DNA of 64,000 bases, from NCBI GenBank assembly GCA_963662175.1, contig OY759219.1:30484908-30548907 (forward strand). The letters are read 5' to 3'. This document shows positions 21,358 to 32,226 of this stretch, in pieces (position 1 is the stretch's first letter; the number at the start of each line of letters is the position of its first letter). Source of the stretch: Aradus depressus (lineage: Eukaryota > Arthropoda > Insecta > Hemiptera > Aradidae). Under the pieces are notes generated by a model that was not told where the DNA came from, ran no database searches, and saw only the letters and a list, made by a program, of their open reading frames with translations. Both the position numbers and the translations under genes were made by a program.

Positions 21358-22230
21358 TAGCTGACCCGACAGACGTCGTTCTGTCAAAAGCTATTGGACC
21401 GGATTTTTTTTTTTTTTGACCACTTGGAACCACAGCTAATTCCTACTTAAGAACGCCGGGCACCTTAGATATTATGCGCCTTGCAACTCCATGCAACCAG
21501 GTATTAAGTTACCGTGCAATTATCTCCTAGGTAAATACATGCTTAGGAAACTCACCATATTAAAATTAGAGCTATATCCCATCTTTAAGAAAGCTCCATG
21601 TGAGATTCATTCAGCATTAATGCACCCCCGCCCCTCCCGTCCTAAAGGGTCACAGCCAATTTTTAAATATTGCTACATAGCGTATTTTTCAATTTGCCTT
21701 CTAAGAATACTACATATGAAATTCCATGACAATCCGATCATCCGTTAATGACAGCACTATCTTTATATTTATGCCTACCCCCACAACCCCCCCTCATGTT
21801 CACTATTTTGTGACGTCACACACCCTATTTTTTTATTTGGCCTTTAAAAAAACTACATATGAAATTCCATGCCAATCCGATCATCCGTTAATGACTTAGC
21901 ACTATCTTTATATTTAGGCCCCCTTTACAACCCCCCCTACCGTTAAAAATTTATGGACGCCACATAGCCTATTTTTTAACTTGGCTTTTAAGAATACTAC
22001 ATGTGAAATTTCATGATAATCCGTCCATCCGTTAATTCGCTAGTGCAATTTTTGTGCTTAGCCCCCCCCCCCCCCCCCCCCCCTCCAGTTGACAGCTAGG
22101 AACTCTCTTCATAAGAACCTTCCTCGGACTTCAACGAATATTTGAAAAAAAAAAATTAGCCGAATTGGTCCAGCCGTTCTCGAGTTTTGCGCTTAGCAAA
22201 ATTTAGCACTCATTTTTATTATATAGATTA
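21358..22230. repeat. Large non-coding element of the 'CTAGCTGACCCG' type
   Basis: It starts ACTAGCTGACCCGACAGACG and ends with CCAGCCGTTCTCGAGTTTTG plus a TTTTTATTATATAGAT terminus. I recall this pair of ends from dispersed repeats of many arthropods. The interior has three sub-units around CATATGAAATTCCATG.CAAT and a C-rich stretch (C run 22062-22083). The sub-unit design echoes HX. Class undetermined. Confidence 0.6.
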
Positions 22231-22691
22231 TTTTATTTTACATCATTGCCATCAAATTTATTGATGGTTGTATTTTACCGATTGTAAATATTATCAATAA
22301 AATATAAAAAACTAATGAATAGATTTCGGCAAAAAATTGAGACTATTATCGTACAGTTTTTTGCCCATAAACGGCACTTTGTCTGGGAAGCTGCCGATAT
22401 GATGAAACAAATGTATTTGTTTGTTTTACGGAAATCCGTGTAGTTTATATAATATTTATTGTAGACCAGAGCCCATACAAAGTCATTATTGCATCACTTT
22501 ATCTTATTATATTAGGTTTCGTTCAATCTATTCTTTATACCTATAATATAAGATAGTATTGTGATCATGCAAAAATCTGAGATCGAGTTTTTAACGGAAT
22601 TACACGTTTTGACCTTTTTCATTGATATCTGTCTATCTGTCCGTGTGAATGGTGAGATTGGAATTTTGTGTGCACTCAAACTCAAAATCCG

Positions 22692-22910
22692 TTGCTCAAA
22701 TATTGGCATCAAAGAGAAGTCTTTGTTATGAATGGTTGTAATAGAAGTTGCTAAATTTTTTTAAAGAAGTTAGTGAAAAAATAAAAACAAGAAATAATAT
22801 TTTAAAGAGAGACGGACTGAGGGTATTGACTTTGGAATGCGCCCTCTTTAGTGATTTCTACACAGTCCTTTAAATCCAGAGCCCAATCTCCAATTTTCCT
22901 TTTACTTTTC
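22692..22910 (+). repeat. Direct repeat pair, member 1
   Basis: Matches 24098-24325 with about 80% identity by eye; shared blocks include CTGAGGGTATTG, TGCGCCCTCT and CAGAGCCCAATCTC. The two lie 1.4 kb apart in direct orientation, on either side of the Jockey tail at 23590-24010. Confidence 0.65.
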
Positions 22911-22914
22911 CTGC

Positions 22915-23395
22915 TAAACGAAGTATAGGGGAAATTATGTAATCGGTCAAAAATTGGTGGTGTTTTGAACGAAATTTTATGTTTTCCGACCTCCAGATAC
23001 CAAATTTGAAGACAAAGTTTTTGTGTCTGTGAACACGGTAACTCCCCATAGAATGAATATATCAACACGAAATTTTATATGTGACACCTATTGTTTAGGG
23101 GAGGCCTAACGTATGAAATTTCATATGTGTGACACCAAAACTCCGTAAGAACAACACATCGATTTTCAGCTAAATCGGCTAAAGGAGAGGGGGATTTACT
23201 CAAAAACTATAATAACTGCTCATGTAATGAATTTATCAATCCAACATTTATTATAAGGATTTAGGAGCCCCCATGTAAGTCTTCTGTCGATTATTAGCGC
23301 AGACGGCTGACAGGTTTTGGAGGGGGCGAAAAATTAATTGATTAATTCGTTCTGGAGAAGTACATTGCCGGAGTGAATCACTAAAATTTTTTTAC
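22915..23395 (-). repeat. HX repeat, nearly complete, reverse
   Basis: Begins CGAAGTATAGGGGAAATTAT (3' end of HX) and ends ATTCGTTCTGGAGAAGTACA and TGAATCACTAAAATTTTT (5' end). Confidence 0.8.
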
Positions 23396-23589
23396 ATTCT
23401 TAAGGAAGTATTAATTTCATGTACCCTGAATACATTTTTTCCATTTTCATAATGACGTCTTCTGTATGTGTTTGATTGGAACGTGAGCACTTTTAACTCA
23501 AAAACGATTGTAATATTAACGTAATAAAAGTAGAAATGAAGATGTCACATATGCTATCTTAGATCTGTTTAAATTTTCATACTTCAGGA

Positions 23590-24010
23590 CCTTTTTTTTT
23601 TTTATTTACAAATAGCTATTTACAACTGTATACAAATAAATACAACAAGCAAATGTGCTAATAAAGAGATAATGGCAATGTCAAAATGTCATGAGGGGAG
23701 AAATCACCCAGTGGTGACACCTTCCCTAGTCACTGTTTTTCTCTCGTTTATAGCTAATCACTGTCACTGTCACTGCTTCTGCTCAGGAGATCTCTTGGCC
23801 ATTGTCGCTTAAGCCGTCATTGGGGAAGTATGGCAGAATGGAGGGCACGGAACCGAAGAAGGGAAAATAATTTTTTATACTTGGATTTAGCGACTTCAGT
23901 GATGAAAGGTACGTTAAGGTCAGTGTGAAGAGTTTTGTTGGAGACGTAGTAAGGAGCATTGGCTATTGTACGAAGGATTTCGGATTGAAGGTATTGGATG
24001 CGCAGAGTTC
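23590..24010 (-). pseudogene. Jockey-type ORF2 C-terminal tail with 3' UTR and poly(A)
   Basis: The minus strand encodes LRTIANAPYYVSNKTLHTDL, then NVPFITEVAKSKYKKL and, near the end, 'RLKRQWPRDLL'. This matches the extreme C-terminus of the intact Jockey ORF2 in this window (its 'PYYVSNITLHHDLNIPFLHE' and 'RLNRRWPRDLL'). Stops interrupt the frame. The 3' UTR (23600-23740) is nearly identical to that at 49400-49530 and ends in poly(A), so both derive from one family distinct from the intact copy. Confidence 0.8.
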
Positions 24011-24097
24011 AGGACCTAAAGCACTTTACAAGATACCGCTTATAAGTATACAAAAAAAAACTTCAAATAAAAATTACGATTTTTCGAAATCCAAATT

Positions 24098-24325
24098 TTC
24101 GAATATCGGCATTAAAGGGAAGTCTCTATTGTGAAGGTTGTAATAAAAGTTGTCCAATTTTATCAAAGAAGCTAGTTAGTAAAAAGAATAAATAAATAAA
24201 AATAAGAAACAATATTTGAAACGAGGGGCTGAGGGTATTGGCTTGGACTGCGCCCTCTCTAATGATTTCTACCCAGTCCTTAATCCTTCCAGAGCCCAAT
24301 CTCAAACTTTCCTTTCTACATTGTT
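24098..24325 (+). repeat. Direct repeat pair, member 2
   Basis: Partner of 22692-22910. It continues into a C/T-rich stretch and a block (24390-24500) whose minus strand holds GGTGGTTTTCCCGGCCCAC. I recall similar blocks from insect retroelement tails, but I do not claim a class. Confidence 0.55.
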
Positions 24326-24845
24326 TCGGCTCTTTCCTTTTTTTTTTGGTTTTTTTTCCAACTTTTTTTCCCCCCTCAGCTAGGCTCTGTCTACCGGGTG
24401 GAGTCGATATTACAGTGGAGAGAGGATCGGCACCTAATCCTTTAAGAGGAAGGCTTGAAGAGGTTGTGGGCCGGGAAAACCACCGAGGAAAACCACCTCT
24501 CAGGACAAAAGAAAAAAAAGGAGATGGCAATCCGAAATCAGACGGGCTTTTCGAATAATTACATCTAACTTGACTTTCTACCGTGTCCTCAGAACAATAG
24601 CGAGAGGAGGTTTGATGACTATAGGACTCTGAGACTTTTAGATCAAAAAATGTTTAAAATGAAAATATCTTTCATATTGAATCCGTAAACGTTTCAGGTA
24701 GGATATACGAGTATACTAATTGAGAATACGTGAAATAACTGAGAACCCCGATAGCCTCAGGATTGCCTACTTTGCTCAAGATCGAGTGATTAGGGGAGCA
24801 TCGACCACGCTTATAGATCACTCTCTTTCCCCCTTCTCAAAACTC

Positions 24846-24995
24846 TTTTTTTTTTTTTTTTTGGCCTTATATACGATGCATATTAGCCATTTTACTGTGT
24901 TATCATCTACCGGACGGGATTCGAACCCGCAAACCATGGTGAGACCATGCGACCAAAGCCGTACGCTCTAGCCCACACGGCCACCATGGCTCCCA
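24846..24995 (-). repeat. SINE-B, internally deleted copy
   Basis: Same tRNA-like head as 16.2-16.4 kb (B box GGTTTGCGGGTTCGAATCCC on the minus strand) and poly(A) (T run from 24848). About 75 bp of the body is missing. Confidence 0.85.
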
Positions 24996-25204
24996 CCAAA
25001 ATTATTTCATATTGGCATTTCTGGGTATGTCTTCTCTCAAAATAACACTGTACAAGGAGACAAAATGAAATGATTTTGAGAATAATTTTTTTAATTACGT
25101 ATACAAACTAACGGTTTGATTATTTCAAAAAGCCTCTATGGGTTTAATTGCAATTAATCAAAATTGTATAACTGCAATATTAACTAAAATTTGTAATATG
25201 AAGA

Positions 25205-25535
25205 TGGCTGATGTAGTGAGAAGTGATTATTTCACAGGTTGTCAAATAAAATGATTAAAGTTTTTAGATTGTTTTATTTATTTATTTTTATTATAAAATT
25301 ATTTAGTTTTCATTCAAAACAATTTTAAACATTTTTTTAATTTATAATCAGGTATGGTTATTTCAACAATTTTTTAACTTATTACAATTTAATATATTTA
25401 TTTTGCCTTTATATTATATTAAGGATGGTTTCTTTTGTAGACTGCCTGATGATGAGGGAAACCTCGAAAGCTGGCTAGCTACTTCTAATAAAAATCTGTG
25501 AGGTCAAACTACATTCTATTTGACAACCTGTAAAT
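25205..25535. repeat. Inverted pair of T2 tails
   Basis: At 25213-25250 the minus-strand tail (AGAAGTGATTATTTCACAGG on plus) faces a plus-strand tail at 25441-25535 (CTGATGATGAGGGAAACCTC, CGAAAGCTGGCTAGC, then TTGACAACCTGT). The hairpin has stem GAGG/CCTC and a GAAA loop. Inverted flanking tails are known from Penelope-like elements. No reverse transcriptase lies between. Confidence 0.55.
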
Positions 25536-25559
25536 TTTATAACATTAAAAATCATAAAT

Positions 25560-26690
25560 TCCACAAAATCTGCTAAAATAATTTTTAAAATTGTAAAAAA
25601 TGTTACTCTTGAAAATTCCAAATTTTTGAAATTCTTCCAATATCTTATATCGATAGTATACCCGCAAAACCTCGTAAGTCCGAACTTATTATTTATCTAG
25701 CTTTTGGTGTTTTTAGAAGTATCAATGTTCTCCGCAACGGAACAAAAAACAATATTTTTCAAGCATTGTTCAGATAACATAAAATGTATTTAGTAAAATA
25801 CAGACTTCCAATATAGTTAAAATGAAGTTAAACAGTTTTTCATCTCTGCTGTAAACTTTTCATTTTCCGACTTACGAGGTTTTGCGGTTATCTCTGTATA
25901 TAACTCTTTGCTTAATACATTTTATGTACATTAAATAAAAAAAAAACATGAGATTGTTGTTTTTCATAGTTCGCCAATTTTCGAGCGCCTTTTGATCGAT
26001 GATCTTCGCTGTCAAAATGGGTACAATGTGTTGCTTTTACATATACATAAATTATTTTCATAGTTCGTAAATTTTCCATGCTAATTTCTACAAAAATAAT
26101 TCGCCTCAAATCTTTGAAGTAGGGGCCAAGAAAAATATTTGAAGTTCTCTCACTCTCTCTCTCTGTTTGAAGAAATGTAGCCATTTTCGAAATAATTTAT
26201 TTATTAGAGATGTTTGTGTGTGTGTTGAGAAGATGACATTCTTAAACGATGAGCATTTAGTCGTCCACTGATGATGACAGGACCTGAAATGTAGCGGAAC
26301 TCCGGTTCTTCAAAATGAACCGGAACTTTTTTGATAACTCTTGGAAACTTAGTGGAACGGGGTTGTCCAACCGACACACTTTTGGCTTTGGGCCAAATGT
26401 TCAAAATTAGCCCGATTTGTCGTATGTATATCATTTGAACACATACCCCATTGAAACTGTCAACCCGTATACATTAATTCTAGCTCAAACTGAATAAAAA
26501 AAAAAAGAATGCAACAACAAATATAGTATACTACAGAAGATATACTGAGTACCTCAGACAGGTCGTTTCAAACTATACTTAATTGTAGCTTTGTCATTAT
26601 TATTCAGTATAATTTATTATATTTTTTTCTGAAATTCTTTCCAGAACCTCTCCAGTTATTGTAAGAACATCGTGCAATGGTTGCGGGCTC
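25560..26690. other. Stretch without a gene
   Basis: AT-rich, with a short (TC)n run at 26147-26164. Short frames only. Nothing recognised. Confidence 0.5.
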
Positions 26691-26765
26691 CGATAGTTCA
26701 GAGGTACCGTGCTAGATTACTGAGAACACGATCGCAGGTCCGAAACCGGCCGACTCTCTTAGGTG
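26691..26765 (+). repeat. tRNA-like head fragment of SINE-A
   Basis: 'CTCCGATAGTTCAGAGGTAC' and GGTCCGAAACCGGCC resemble the degenerate A and B boxes of SINE-A. The body is missing. Not a functional tRNA: the stems do not pair. Confidence 0.5.
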
Positions 26766-26789
26766 TTTCTATGGCAACTCAAAAATTTT

Positions 26790-27185
26790 CGTTGTAAAGA
26801 ATGTATCTACACAAAAGGTCATACGTGAATTCAAAACACCATGAGAACGACACTTATTAATTTTCAGCGGATTTGCAGAAGGGAAGTAGGGAATAAAAAG
26901 AGGGCTCAACTCAAAAACCCTAATAACTGCCACTGTAATGAATGTATCGACATGAAATTTTAAGTTTAAATTCAAAACCCAATGAGGACCTGTCAAATTT
27001 CAGCGATATCGGCTGAAGCGAAGGGGTGGCTCAATTCAAAAATCCTAATAACTGTCGATGTAATGAATTTTTCAATACAGAATCACAGACAATGTACTTC
27101 CCCAGAACGAATTAATCAATTAACTTTTCGCTCTCCCTCCAAAATCAGTCGACCGTTTCGGCTAAAAATTAATATGTTTCGATAT
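26790..27185. repeat. Two HX pieces meeting in opposite orientation
   Basis: 26790-27080 reads in reverse and 27095-27185 forward (CCCCAGAACGAATTAATCAA). The 5' palindrome is missing at the junction. Confidence 0.65.
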
Positions 27186-27221
27186 TGAATTGTTGGTTTT
27201 TTCCGGCATTTCTTCCAGAGA

Positions 27222-27347
27222 TGTCTTATTTTTTCTGACAATATTTCGGGACACTTACACGTCCCTTCTTCTGGTCATTATGAACATCATTTCCAGAAGA
27301 AGAGACGTATAAGTGTCGCGAAATATTGTCAGAAAAATGAAAAAAGA
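27222..27347. repeat. Palindrome with ~40-bp arms, tail-type motif
   Basis: The left arm TGACAATATTTCGGGACACT is the reverse complement of the right arm end AGTGTCGCGAAATATTGTCA, with one mismatch. The arms continue through ACACGTCCCTTCTTCTGG. The right arm reads CCAGAAGAAGAGACGTATAA, the 'gaagaag-gac...gtc-cgaaa' layout seen in Penelope-like tails. Confidence 0.65.
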
Positions 27348-27914
27348 AGACATCTCAGGGAGTAAAAAGCAACAATTTCGAATTTCTGACTGATTACATT
27401 TTTTCCTCTATACCTACTTCATATAACTGCGAAAGTAAAAATCGCATTAATATTACAATAGTTACTCGTTCAGATATCGAACTGACAGAAAATGTATTTC
27501 AGAGACTCTTGAAAAGTGTATTCTCACCAGAAAAATGTCTCAATACTTCTAAAGATTATCTTAAAGAATTAGAAAATCTTAAGTTATTACTGTAATAATG
27601 TTGAAGGTAAAAAAAAAATACAAGGTAATTGCCACGACTGGTCTAAATATTTCTAAAAAAAAAGAAAAAAAAAAAAAAAAAAAACGAAAATATAGGTGAA
27701 CCTAATTGGAGGCTACAAAAATTATTTATGTATAGTTAATAACAGGTATGACGTAAATTAGGGTTGACGTTAGAGGCTACTGGAGTTGGAAGACTAACCT
27801 GACCTGTTTACAGAACAATTTAGGAAGTGAACCAGTTTAGTACCTAGGAGAGCAAACAGGTACATACGCGAACATACTCTATACCAAATCAAACGTTAGT
27901 CCAAATTTAGCGTG

Positions 27915-28320
27915 CAAAAAAACGTCGGTGAATCAGCGGCAATGTACATCCTCAGCACGATTTAATCAATGCTTTTGCTCTCCCTCCAAACCAACAATCC
28001 GTACGGGCTCATACTAAATTTTGTGTCAATACATTTATTACAAGGGCAGTTATTAGAGTTTTTGTGTTAGGCCTCCCCCCTAATCCCCCCTTCCCTTTGA
28101 CCGATATGTCTGAAATTCAATAGGTGTCGTCCTTATAGGGTTCTGGATACACAAATGAAATTTCGTGTCGGTAGATTTACTCTATCGGTACCTAGTTATC
28201 GTGTTCAGATATTTCTTTTACATTTTTGGGGTCGGAAAACATGAAATTTCGTTGAAAACTCTACAATTTCGTGTAGTTGGAAATAAAATTTCATACATGA
28301 ATTTTTACTTTCCCACCTAT
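27915..28320 (+). repeat. HX repeat, forward
   Basis: 5' palindrome GTCGGTGAATCAGCGG (one mismatch), start block, three sub-units and the 3' end ACCTATACGAAGTTATGTAT. The SINE at 28352 follows directly. Confidence 0.75.
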
Positions 28321-28351
28321 ACGAAGTTATGTATTCAGAAATTTGATGTTA

Positions 28352-28840
28352 GTAATTATGACTCATGCCCGGACTTATATCGCCTGTTATGGACAAATTT
28401 TCCTTACCATCAATGTTCATTCACTTAGGAGTAGGGGGTCTTTAACGAGTACCTGACATCGTACAGGCTTGGGACCATCGCATAATGTCTCATCCGAAGG
28501 ACGGCGTGCTCAAGATTCATTCACCTAGGAATATAGGTCTTTAAAGAGTATCTGACATCGTACAGGCTCGGCACCATCGCTTAACGTTCCATCCGAAGGA
28601 CGGCGTGCTCAAGGTTCATTCCTCTAGGAATAGGGGTCTTTAACGAGTACCTGACATCGTACAAGCTCGGCACCATCGCTTAAAGGCCTTATCCGAAGGA
28701 CGGCGTGCTCAAGGTTCATACACCTAGGAGTATGGGTCTTTGAGTACCTGACATCGTACAGGCTCGGGTCTATCGCTTAACGTCCCATCCGTAGGACAGC
28801 GTGCTTAAGGTTTTTTCACCTTCGACCTACCGGCGCCCTC
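28352..28840 (-). repeat. SINE-A with four tandem copies of its central domain, 16-bp TSD
   Basis: A perfect 16-bp target-site duplication, CAGAAATTTGATGTTA, flanks the element (28336-28351, 28841-28856). Inside, the roughly 100-bp block from 'TCACCTAGGA' through 'GAAGGACGGCGTGCTCAAGG' occurs four times, starting at 28421, 28521, 28620 and 28720. Ordinary copies have it once. The B-box part of the head is deleted. The tail ends TAATTATGACTCATG without the CCTAA repeat. Confidence 0.93.
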
Positions 28841-28869
28841 CAGAAATTTGATGTTAAGGTTTCACAGGA

Positions 28870-29380
28870 ATATTATGTTTGAATGTATCGAGACGAAGTC
28901 AATTAATGATTTTTAGAGGGAGAATGAGAAATTAATCGATTAATTTGTACTGGGGAAGTTTGTTGCTGATGATTCCTCGACAACTTTTTTTATTTTCTTG
29001 ACTTCAAAAAATGTCAGAAACTTTTTGTCGTAAATTGTTCCTTTACGATAAAAATAAAAAAATAAATTTCCAGATTCGATGTCTTTCCCCTTTCGAGTTT
29101 CTTGTTAGATGTTTGAAACTTTTTTTTTTCTTGTCCTTAATGTTGAGTTCGTGTTCGTGTTATTTTGTTGAGGACAATGAAAAAAAAGTTGGAGGAAGTT
29201 AGACAAAAACAATCGGTCTTGTAAAAGTTTCCGAAAATTTTATACTTGTTTGTTAACAAGAAACTGTTTCCTTCATTTTGTTTTGGACGTTATTAGTTAC
29301 TGTAGTCATTCGTATTTTACTTACCGTGTATAGGATATGTTATGTAATTGGAATTTTCCTGGAACTGGCCGATGTAGGGG
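28870..29380. other. HX 5' piece (reverse) and unassigned sequence
   Basis: 28870-28995 is a reverse HX start (TTTGTACTGGGGAAGTTTGT). The remainder to 29380 shows no gene. Confidence 0.5.
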
Positions 29381-29393
29381 ATAAATAAATAAA

Positions 29394-29640
29394 TCTGGTA
29401 TTTATCAAATTAAAAGCGAATGTGGTCAATCATGTATTGGCCAAACCTGGAGAAAATGAAAAATAAGAATAAAAGAACACAAAAACAAAAATGACCAAAT
29501 TCTTCAAACAAAGCACAAAACAAGAGAGAAATTTATGTGTACGAAAACATGGAAATAAAATTGGGAAGACTGGAAGAAGGGGAAACATTTATAAACAAAA
29601 TGGAGGGGATGGACAGATAGACCCCCTCTCCGACTATGTA
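29394..29640 (+). pseudogene. Penelope-like element GIY-YIG endonuclease remnant
   Basis: The plus strand encodes SGIYQIKSECGQSCIGQTWR, a stop, then KIRIKEHKNKND. It matches the GIY-YIG nuclease of Penelope-like retroelements ('GIYxIxCxCGxSYIGQTGRxxxTRIKEH'). GIY is intact, the tyrosine of YIG is replaced by cysteine, and the conserved arginine in RIKEH is kept. A later frame gives 'LGRLEEGETFINKMEG', which may be the domain's distal part. No reverse transcriptase is seen upstream. Stops and frameshifts make it dead. Confidence 0.7.
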
Positions 29641-29964
29641 CCTCAGTACCTGACAAGGTTCTGTCAGGGAAAAAATATTTTCATGTCCATAAGAACACTT
29701 CTTTAATTTGTCTGGCTCATAAATTAAGTTTAAATTTTTTTTTATATTTGACGGGGTTAGAATCAAAGTGGCCCTTTGTGACATCTCTCCCTAGACTTAG
29801 TGCTAGGCTGGCTGGTTGTCTAACCCCGGTAGGTTGTTTACCTACCATCCAAGATTACCTCTCCTTCCTAGACTCGATGCTACTTTTCCATCGTTACCGC
29901 TAATTCTATTTTGGAAACGCTAATGGCCACAGCAGCCGATGCGTAAAAAAAAATAAATAAATAA

Positions 29965-30140
29965 CTACCGACGTAATAAATGTATCGTCACGAAATTTTC
30001 TATGAGGATTCAGAAGTCCTTGGAGTAAGAAAACAATTAATTTTCAATAAAATCGGTAGCTCAGTTTTAGAGGAAGAGTGAAAACGTAGACAAATTCGTG
30101 ATGGGGAAGTACATCGCTAGTGATTCACCGACGACTTTTT
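29965..30140 (-). repeat. HX repeat, 5' part, reverse
   Basis: Ends GTGATGGGGAAGTACATCGC and AGTGATTCACCGACGACTTT. Confidence 0.7.
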
Positions 30141-30379
30141 TATACAACTATCATTCTCTACGATCTTGGGAATGAAGATATTATCACAAAATTCTGTCAA
30201 AGATAGATTATTCATACTGTCTTCTGAGTAGAAGACAGGTTGTTCGGGTACCTGCTTAGGGTGGATTTTTTGGTTTTTGGACATAACCTATAGATTTTAA
30301 TCTTAAATGTTCAGAAAGGTTTTTGGAGATATGTCTCACCTTTTCGATTATCTACGAAAATCACCTATAAAAAAGACTG

Positions 30380-30848
30380 CTGCCCCAGCAGGAATTAATC
30401 AACTAGTTTTTCGCTCTCGCTCCGATGCCAATCGACTGTTTGTGCTAAAAATCAATAGTTGACCAATAGGGACTCCTCCTTTCATCCCTCTCTCTTTTTG
30501 ACTGATTTGGCTGAAAAGGTGTCGTCTTTATGGGTTTTTTAATTTTAATAAAGGTTTTTTAATTTTAATAAAATATGTCATGTTGTTCATTACATCGGTA
30601 GTTATTTGAGTTTTTTTGTTAAGCGATGAATAGGAGGAAGTTGTATATAGATGAGAAATTCGATGTTCAGTTTTTACCGAAATTTCATGTTTTCAGTCTC
30701 CAAAAATCACCAAGCCAATTTTGACTTACATAGTGATTTCTGAATCCTCATACTAAATTGTGTGTCGATACATTCATTACATCGGTTATTAGGTTATTTA
30801 AGTTTCGCGAAAAATTAATAGGTGGTCATACTTTGATTTTATATATAA
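30380..30848 (+). repeat. HX repeat, rearranged
   Basis: Forward copy with a 16-bp tandem duplication (GGTTTTTTAATTTTAATAAA, 30533-30569). After a jump at about 30715 it re-enters an earlier sub-unit (TTGACTTACATAGTGATTTC), so sub-units are out of order. Confidence 0.65.
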
Positions 30849-31402
30849 TTTTGACGTGAAAACGTCTATTCGCTCGTTAAGCATAGTGATAGCCGGTCAA
30901 ACTTTCTTGTGTTACAAAATACCGTCAGATTTCAATCGATAATAACTACGAGACTAATAATGCGATAACAACGGTTGAGGTCACAATGGATAGAGCATGT
31001 CTGTACGTGTTTGTTGTGCAGTGTTTGTTTTACATGTGACGTTATCGGGCTAGTATGGGCGCCGGCGGATGTTTGTTGCGAATTAGCGTTGTGTAAAATT
31101 AGAAACTAGTGTAGCGTGATAACGCGTTTAGATAGACGTTGATTTGAGTGTCATTGTAAAGAGCTAGAGGAGCATTACTAGGACTATGTAAAAATCGGTA
31201 TTAAATTGAAAATTGCAAAAAAAATTAAAGATGTCTCATATGAATTGTAAATATGTGCGGAATTATAGAAAACGCAAATCAGAGGACAGCTCGCATCAAA
31301 AGGAATTTAAAAACCCTAAAAAGTCTAGTGCCGAACAAATGCAAGAGCTACGGCAGCATCGAAAATAAAATGAAAAATGATTTTATCCCGACGTTTTCAC
31401 GG
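30849..31402. mobile_element. Possible DNA-element remnant with short inverted ends
   Basis: GACGTGAAAACGTC at about 30850-30863 is inverted as GACGTTTTCACGG at 31391-31403. Between them, a GC-richer stretch breaks the HX pattern. Plus strand 31232-31370 encodes CKYVRNYRKRKSEDSSHQKE, then 'KKSSAEQMQELRQHRK', a basic 'RxYRxRK...SxAERxxxxRxRRK' style common at the start of transposon proteins. Superfamily unknown; low confidence. Confidence 0.35.
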
Positions 31403-31439
31403 AAAATCTACAGCGTAGACCTTGACTACGTCTTAATGT

Positions 31440-31680
31440 TTTTTTTTTTTTCATTCTTGGAATCAGGTGGTCGAAAAACATAAAATTTTGCTGAAAACTC
31501 GGCATCGAATTTTTGGCCGATTACATAACTTCCTTCATACTTCTTATAGCGAGGGAAGTAAAAGTTGTTGGTGAATCACCAGTAATGAACTTCCTCAGCA
31601 CGAATTAGTCAATTAAGTTTTCGCTCTCCCACTAGCACAAATTAAGTTGTCTCCCCTTAAAACCAATGAACCATTTTTGT
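31440..31680 (+). repeat. Head-to-tail HX junction
   Basis: The 3' end of one HX unit (CATACTTCTTATAGCGAGGG, AAGTAAAA, to about 31561) is followed at once by the 5' end of the next (GTTGTTGGTGAATCACCAG). The 5' palindrome here is TGGTGA/TCACCA, a paired change from CGGTGA/TCACCG. Confidence 0.75.
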
Positions 31681-32094
31681 CATACAACTTTTTCGTAAGG
31701 TTTCCGTATTTATTTTGAATTCCAGTGTCGCAGAGTTGACAGACACACTGGATCTGGGATGATACAGCTTCTCTGAACCACATGATGCTGTCTTATTTAA
31801 TTGGCACGCCATGTGGGGTTCCTCCCCTTGGAGAATATTGGACTGTCCCTTGGGGTCCGTTTCAAATTGTACAAATCATTCGTCAAGGGGGGGGGGGGGT
31901 CTCCAATTCGGGACCTTAACGATCTGTCAACCCTTCCTTGATCCGACACAGTCAACAGCTTTAAACTAGGGGAGCCTTTGATTAAAATTCCGACTTGAAT
32001 TATTTTATTTATTTTTTTTTTCGAAGTCAAATATTTGAACAATTCGTTTTATTTTGAATTTTGTTAATTTCGGACATGGGGAATTCAGTGGCTA

Positions 32095-32206
32095 TCGTAG
32101 TGAGAAGTGATTATTTCATAGGTTGCAAAATAAAAATGTCTGACCACTCAGATTTCATTATTTCATTCTAGCCGGCTTTCGAGGTTGCCTTCATCGTCAG
32201 ACGGTC
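32095..32206 (-). repeat. T2 tail, minus strand
   Basis: The minus strand has CTGACGATGAAGGCAACCTC and CGAAAGCCGGCTAGAATG, then TTTTGCAACCTATGAAATAA and the end TCTCACTACGATAGCCACTG. Same family as 25.2-25.5 and 59.1 kb. Confidence 0.6.
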
Positions 32207-32226
32207 TGGTAAATTTTTTCTAAGAA

